A stretch of DNA of 64,000 bases, taken from positions 8,790,001 to 8,854,000 of the forward strand of contig NZ_CP108088.1 in NCBI RefSeq assembly GCF_036192275.1. Direction: 5' to 3'. Every line of letters starts with the position of its first letter. The stretch's first letter is position 1. The stretch comes from Streptomyces sp. NBC_00250. GTDB taxonomy: Bacteria; Actinomycetota; Actinomycetes; Streptomycetales; Streptomycetaceae. Below, in pieces: positions 60,901 to 64,000 of this stretch. The notes below the pieces were generated by a model, which was not told the origin of the DNA, ran no database searches, and saw only the letters and a list, made by a program, of their open reading frames with translations. A program made the translations under genes and the position numbers.

Positions 60901-63900
60901 GGTGTTGCGGGGCGGGTGCCCGGCCCTGAGGCTCCGACTGGCCATCTGGTGACCGGAGCCGACGCGAGCGCCGGCGCGGGCACGGGCGACGGCGCAGAGG
61001 CAGGAGCGGTGAGCCGGGCACGGTCGATCTTCCCCGTCCCGGTCAGCGGTAGTTCGTCGACGACGTGGATCCGGGCCGGAAGCATGTACTCGGGCAGCGT
61101 CCGCGCCAGATGGGCGCGCAGAGCCGTGGAATCCGGAGCCGTGGAATCGGGGGCCGCGGAATCCGGAGCGGTGGATCCCGGAGCGGTGGATCCCGGGGCC
61201 TTGGCATCCGGAACTGCGACGCCCGGAGCCGCGACGCCCGGTCGGCACTGGACGAAGGCGCTCAGCCGTTCGTCGCGGTGGACCACGGCCGCGCGGGCGA
61301 CCGCCGGATGCGTCAGCAGGACCGACTCGATCTCGCCGGGTTCCACCCGGTGCCCGCGGATCTTCACCTGCTCGTCGAGCCGTCCGAGGAACTCGAGGAC
61401 ACCGTCCACGCCGCGCCGGACCCGGTCGCCGCTGCGGTACCAGCGGCGGCCGTCGCGCTCGGTGAACGCGGCGGAGGTCAGCTCGGGCGCGTGCAGATAG
61501 CCGGGCGTGAGCCCCACACCGGCGATGAGCAGCTCGCCGGGCTCATCCGGTGCGCAGCGCCGCCCGTCCGCCGCCACCACGTCGACCTCCGTGCCGGTGA
61601 GGGGCGTACCGATGGGCAGGGTCCGTACGTCGTCGGCGGGGCGGCTTTCGATGATGTGGAAGGTGGCGTTGACGGTGGCCTCGGTGGGCCCGTACAGATT
61701 GGCGATCCGGTGTCCGGGGCCGAACAGGTCGTACCAGCGACGTACATGGGCGGGCGCGAGCGCCTCGCCGCCGACGTGGATCCAGCGCAGGGCCGACAGG
61801 TCCGGCGCCGGGCCGCCGTCCCGCACCCGGGTCTCGGCGGCCTCCAGCAGCCGGGACCACAGGCTCGGGACCGAACTCCACACTGATATCCGGGCCTGCT
61901 CGACCCGTTCGAGCAGCGCCTCGGGGTCCCGGAGGAGCTGCCGGGGCACGGTGACCACCGTCGCCCCGACGAGCAGGGGCGCCAGGAGCTGCCGTACCGA
62001 CGCGTCGAAGCACAGCGACGCCGTCTGCGCGAGCCGGTCCCCCTTCCCGTAACGGAACGTGGCCAGCGCCCAGTCGAGGTAGTTGCTCATCGAACGACGT
62101 GTGATCGGCACCGCCTTGGGCCGCCCGGTGGAGCCGGAGGTGAAGATCACGTACGCGAGGGAGTCGGGGCCGGCGGCCGGAAGCTCCGCGCTGTCGGGCC
62201 ACGGCTCGGAAGGAGCGGACGACGGGTCGTCGGCCGTGAGCAGGGTGATGTCCGCGCTCGCGGCGAGCCGCGCCGCCGACGCGCGGGTCGCCGCATGGCA
62301 GACGAGAGCGCGCGTGCGGGACCGCTCCAGCTGGTCGGCCAGACGGGCCGGGGGATGGTCGGCGTCCAGCGGAACCCAGCCCGCACCGGCCCGCAGGATG
62401 CCGACCACACCGGTCACGGCATCGACGCCGGGTTCGGTCAGGAGCCCCACCAGGTCACCCGGGACCACGCCGTGGGCGCGCAGGCGGGCGGCGAGCGCGC
62501 CGGACGCCCGGCCGAGTTCGGCGTAGGTGAGGGTGCCCCCGTCGCCCGTGTCGACGGCGACCAGTTCCGGCGTCGCCCGGAACTGGTCGCGCAGGCGGGC
62601 GACGATGTCGGAGGGCTCGTGGACGGCTTCCACCGGCACGGCGGACTCCATGGGGGCAACGACCTCCACGGGAGCAATGGTCTCCCCGGGAGCAAGTGTC
62701 TCCACGAACACGCCAACCCCCACGGGAGCACTTGTCTCCACGGGCACCCCGACCTCCACGGGAGCAACTGTCTCCACGGGCCCAACGGCCTCCATCGGCC
62801 GGACTGCCTCCGCGAGTTCGGCCAGGTGATCGGCGGCGAGACGGGCGATCGTGGTCCGGTCGAACAGCCGGCCCGGGAAGTTCCACGAGAAGGACAGCGC
62901 TCCGTCGGATTCCCAGCACAACAGGCTCAGCCGGGTGGCGGCGGAGGCCGTTCCGGCCGAGGTCGGACGCACCTCCACCGGGCAGTCGGGGTCGAGGGAG
63001 ACGGGGAAGCGCGCGAAGCTGAACGACGCGGGCGAGGCCGTACGAGGTCCCGCCCCGTCCGCGGGCAGGAGGCGGGCGAGGTCGAGACTCGTGAGCCGGC
63101 CGTGCCGCTCGCTCTCGGGCCACGCGTCGCGCAGCCGTATCGCGAGCGTGTGCACCGAGTCGTCCGGGCCGACGGGAACGGGGATCGGCAAGGTGTCGGC
63201 CAGAGGTCCCACCAGCCGGTCGACACCGGGCAGCCGGGACTCGCGACGGGCTCGCGCCACGTTCACGGACACGTCCTCCCGGCCGCCGCTCCAGCGGGAC
63301 AGACAGCGCGCGTATGCCGCGAGGAGGAGGTGGAAGAGGGAGACCCCTTGGGCAGCGGCCGTCTCCCGGAGCGCGGCCGACAGGTCGGGGCCGGGGGCCA
63401 CCTGGTGGGCGAGGAGCGGGGGTTCGGGGAGCCCGAGCGGGTCGCCGTCGTACGGCAGCGCGAGCGGCTCGCCCCGACGGGCCAGCACCGCACGCCAGTG
63501 GACCCGGTCCTCGGCGAGTGCCTCCTCCGACCGCTCCGCGCGCTCGTGCGCGGCATAGGAGGCGAAGTGGGCGACAAGCGGAGGGAGTTCAGGGGAGCGG
63601 CCCCGTGCGAGGGCCGTGTAGAGGGCCCAGAGTTCCTCGCCGAGGATGTTCAGGCTGAAGCCGTCGGCGGCGGCATGATGCACCACGAGCACGAGACGGG
63701 CGGAGTCGGCGTCCACGGTGCGGGCGAGAACGGCGCGGACGGGAGCGTCGACGGCGAGGTCGAACGGCCGGTTGCACAAGGCCTCTTCGAGCCGCCCCAG
63801 CTCCTTCTCGACGGTGCTGATATCGGGTCGGGTGCAGGTCCCAGTACCGGTCCCGGTTCCGGTTCCAGTTCCGGGATCGACATCGACATCGACATCGGCA

Positions 63901-64000
63901 CTGGGCAGGTCCCGGACTTCGTACCAGTCGGGGATCCGCCCCCGGGGAGTCGGCGGTACGACGGCCTGGGTGGGAACCGGCTGCCCGGGGTGCACCCGGA
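57921..64000 (-). CDS. NRPS, C-A-T-C plus acyl-ACP-reductase-like terminal domain (5' truncated by window)
   Basis: At least 2024 residues; the start is outside. Order: condensation domain with HHAAADG (from ~63680, N-terminal part missing), adenylation domain (~62600-61020; FTSGSTGRPK, FDAS, NLYGPTE, YRSGDRV, GRLDEQVKIRGHRVEPGEIE, GKIDR), thiolation site GGDSL (~60810), second condensation domain HHLIGDGYS (~60230), and a final ~380-residue domain (59130-57950). The last has TTGHAATAVSVVKTVH, Rossmann AGLGSIGSSSLELLL, ADLLVTAVSGGGVV and Cys in PDTIASCRLESLL, as in cyanobacterial acyl-ACP reductase. No thioesterase. Hand-aligned A-domain code D-A-R-?-I-V-L-V-N-K gives no confident substrate. 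Confidence 0.9.
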   Translation of the reverse strand, partial: RVHPGQPVPTQAVVPPTPRGRIPDWYEVRDLPSADVDVDVDPGTGTGTGTGTGTCTRPDISTVEKELGRLEEALCNRPFDLAVDAPVRAVLARTVDADSARLVLVVHHAAADGFSLNILGEELWALYTALARGRSPELPPLVAHFASYAAHERAERSEEALAEDRVHWRAVLARRGEPLALPYDGDPLGLPEPPLLAHQVAPGPDLSAALRETAAAQGVSLFHLLLAAYARCLSRWSGGREDVSVNVARARRESRLPGVDRLVGPLADTLPIPVPVGPDDSVHTLAIRLRDAWPESERHGRLTSLDLARLLPADGAGPRTASPASFSFARFPVSLDPDCPVEVRPTSAGTASAATRLSLLCWESDGALSFSWNFPGRLFDRTTIARLAADHLAELAEAVRPMEAVGPVETVAPVEVGVPVETSAPVGVGVFVETLAPGETIAPVEVVAPMESAVPVEAVHEPSDIVARLRDQFRATPELVAVDTGDGGTLTYAELGRASGALAARLRAHGVVPGDLVGLLTEPGVDAVTGVVGILRAGAGWVPLDADHPPARLADQLERSRTRALVCHAATRASAARLAASADITLLTADDPSSAPSEPWPDSAELPAAGPDSLAYVIFTSGSTGRPKAVPITRRSMSNYLDWALATFRYGKGDRLAQTASLCFDASVRQLLAPLLVGATVVTVPRQLLRDPEALLERVEQARISVWSSVPSLWSRLLEAAETRVRDGGPAPDLSALRWIHVGGEALAPAHVRRWYDLFGPGHRIANLYGPTEATVNATFHIIESRPADDVRTLPIGTPLTGTEVDVVAADGRRCAPDEPGELLIAGVGLTPGYLHAPELTSAAFTERDGRRWYRSGDRVRRGVDGVLEFLGRLDEQVKIRGHRVEPGEIESVLLTHPAVARAAVVHRDERLSAFVQCRPGVAAPGVAVPDAKAPGSTAPGSTAPDSAAPDSTAPDSTALRAHLARTLPEYMLPARIHVVDELPLTGTGKIDRARLTAPASAPSPVPAPALASAPVTRWPVGASGPGTRPATPTEVLLARVWSELLDAEEIRREDDFFALGGDSLLVLQVFARLREKIRTLPRPTVVYTHRTLAALAAAVDSAAAEGAGDTDHAFHGTGAHGPDGPAPFPLSPSQRGFLLAEAMAPGSPTAWLARLRVDGPLRPEAFQQAVDACVVRHPMLRTVFPAGARPPVQQELPPTLRLPVDFETLAEPGLLTSRVAEERERRFESWAWPLLRLRVLSLGPDEHVLVVHAHHLIGDGYSVALLGRELLALYDRVVRGEPAELPSLRGMFRDQVALHERAVASGGTRRARLDEPYRRPVLGDDAGSGATGRNAATPPYRSTGFTLDADRVAALRRIASDAGTTLFAPVLTAYYRTLAAATGQDDLILGLAVSGRDEAHPDAHLVFGPYAAAIPLRPGPQAGDVGTGRRTLGEDLRAVVEEVEAARAQGVPAPRSDGGLPPGAQFFFTFLDFSALGPMSGETLRVRWDDGDAVLTPPPVGTDTFLAVRPVGEGELRVTLRASTTAFADETAFASFTSALRSAMSEGSAEAAGAAESVAGPGADVLDSALVGYLPPPGQLAALAGQASYDSLDSHDSLGGSAGEEDGKVGNDGKDGAREQLRQLLFPDGRPRLMEEISTPLGRSGFVCLPLFADELASTPDLADRTARAVEYAASLGARCVSLAGMIPSLTAYGFGVLRAADRPAVLTTGHAATAVSVVKTVHAALARTGRELGDLVVAVAGLGSIGSSSLELLLTLAPEPPARLLLCDVAGSSARLRTLADGLVARGLSRGVEIHESGPAARPDGFPDAVYEADLLVTAVSGGGVVLDVSRLRPGTIVVDDSFPHCFDTTAALARMRERRDVLVVGGGLLSVGAVGSGVSAGSVRPGGSPGSVRPGGSPGSVRPGGSPESVRPGGSVERRTATGLPPSAAAGYAARSWLPDTIASCRLESLLHAADPELPLVHGLVDARLALAYWRGMEAAGVTAGPLHLLGHAVATEDGDLDGFPSLPAGTRRDVNRRDAER
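58249..58356 (-). repeat. Four 27-bp tandem repeats inside the NRPS reductase domain
   Basis: Units 58249-58275, 58276-58302, 58303-58329 and 58330-58356; the middle two are identical, the outer ones differ at a few bases. In frame they give a nine-residue unit (SPGSVRPGG-like) between the Rossmann part and the catalytic-Cys helix. Confidence 0.9.
61125..61225 (-). repeat. 15-bp degenerate tandem repeats inside the adenylation domain
   Basis: Units such as GCGGTGGATCCCGGA repeat about seven times. They encode a PGSTA/PDSTA linker between the A8 core and the A9 region (TLPEYMLP), where most adenylation domains have no insert. Confidence 0.8.

Overview
The window is very GC-rich actinobacterial chromosome, almost certainly Streptomyces. 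Supporting signs are GTG/TTG starts, GGAGG-type ribosome sites, stop/start overlaps of the ATGA/GTGA type, ECF sigma factors, many Tat/Sec-exported hydrolases, a deoxynucleoside kinase and an NRPS. No rRNA, tRNA, IS element, integrase or CRISPR array was seen.

Layout. 1-4905: end of a valine (branched-chain) catabolic operon, mmsA (5' end outside), isobutyryl-CoA dehydrogenase, 3-hydroxyisobutyryl-CoA hydrolase, mmsB and an enoyl-CoA hydratase, all overlapping by 4 bases. 5145-8098: deoxynucleoside kinase, a divergent MDR oxidoreductase/ArsR pair around a dyad operator, and a decayed monooxygenase remnant. 8238-15746: five-gene cluster of SWIM-like Zn protein, unknown protein, VWA protein, MoxR AAA+ ATPase and DUF5682-like protein, resembling MoxR/VWA conflict systems. 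15850-25963: secreted phytase, Tat-exported beta-helix protein, STAND/TPR protein with a degenerate P-loop, a glycosyltransferase-like gene split into two frames by a 20-copy heptanucleotide repeat, an RCK-type channel protein, and an HxlR-peroxiredoxin fusion. 26126-29033: ABC-2 type exporter divergent from that regulator. 29091-30875: DUF3995/ECF sigma/SRPBCC operon behind a strong promoter, a 12-codon leader peptide and nested RNA stems. 30925-37344: Tat-exported class A beta-lactamase, HIT-like protein, 2'-5' RNA ligase/ThpR, serine hydrolase, and a secreted repeat protein.

37390-49994 is a glycan/sugar-acid locus: SGNH hydrolase, 2-hydroxyacid dehydrogenase, sugar ABC importer, KdgD-like and glucarate dehydratase enzymes, GH29 fucosidase, PL6-like lyase and a FadR-type GntR regulator. 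Copies of the dyad ACATC-N-GATGT lie beside the regulator and both ends of the locus. Two L-fucose oxidation-type genes at its borders (FAH hydrolase and fuconate dehydratase) are broken, so the locus looks like a formerly larger fucose/uronate regulon. 50065-57165: SRPBCC and DUF2071 proteins, subtilisin, DUF1996 protein, ECF sigma/anti-sigma/repeat-lipoprotein set and an unknown protein. 57220-64000: a SMI1/KNR4-Lsr2 fusion translationally coupled to a large NRPS (C-A-T-C, 5' end outside) that ends in a domain resembling cyanobacterial acyl-ACP reductase.

A theme across the window is recent tandem-repeat expansion inside coding sequence (7-, 15-, 18- and 27-bp units). The most notable observations are the heptamer frame switch at 22361-22500, the leader/attenuator at 30640-30875, the NRPS-reductase fusion, and the decayed but still operator-marked fucose pathway.
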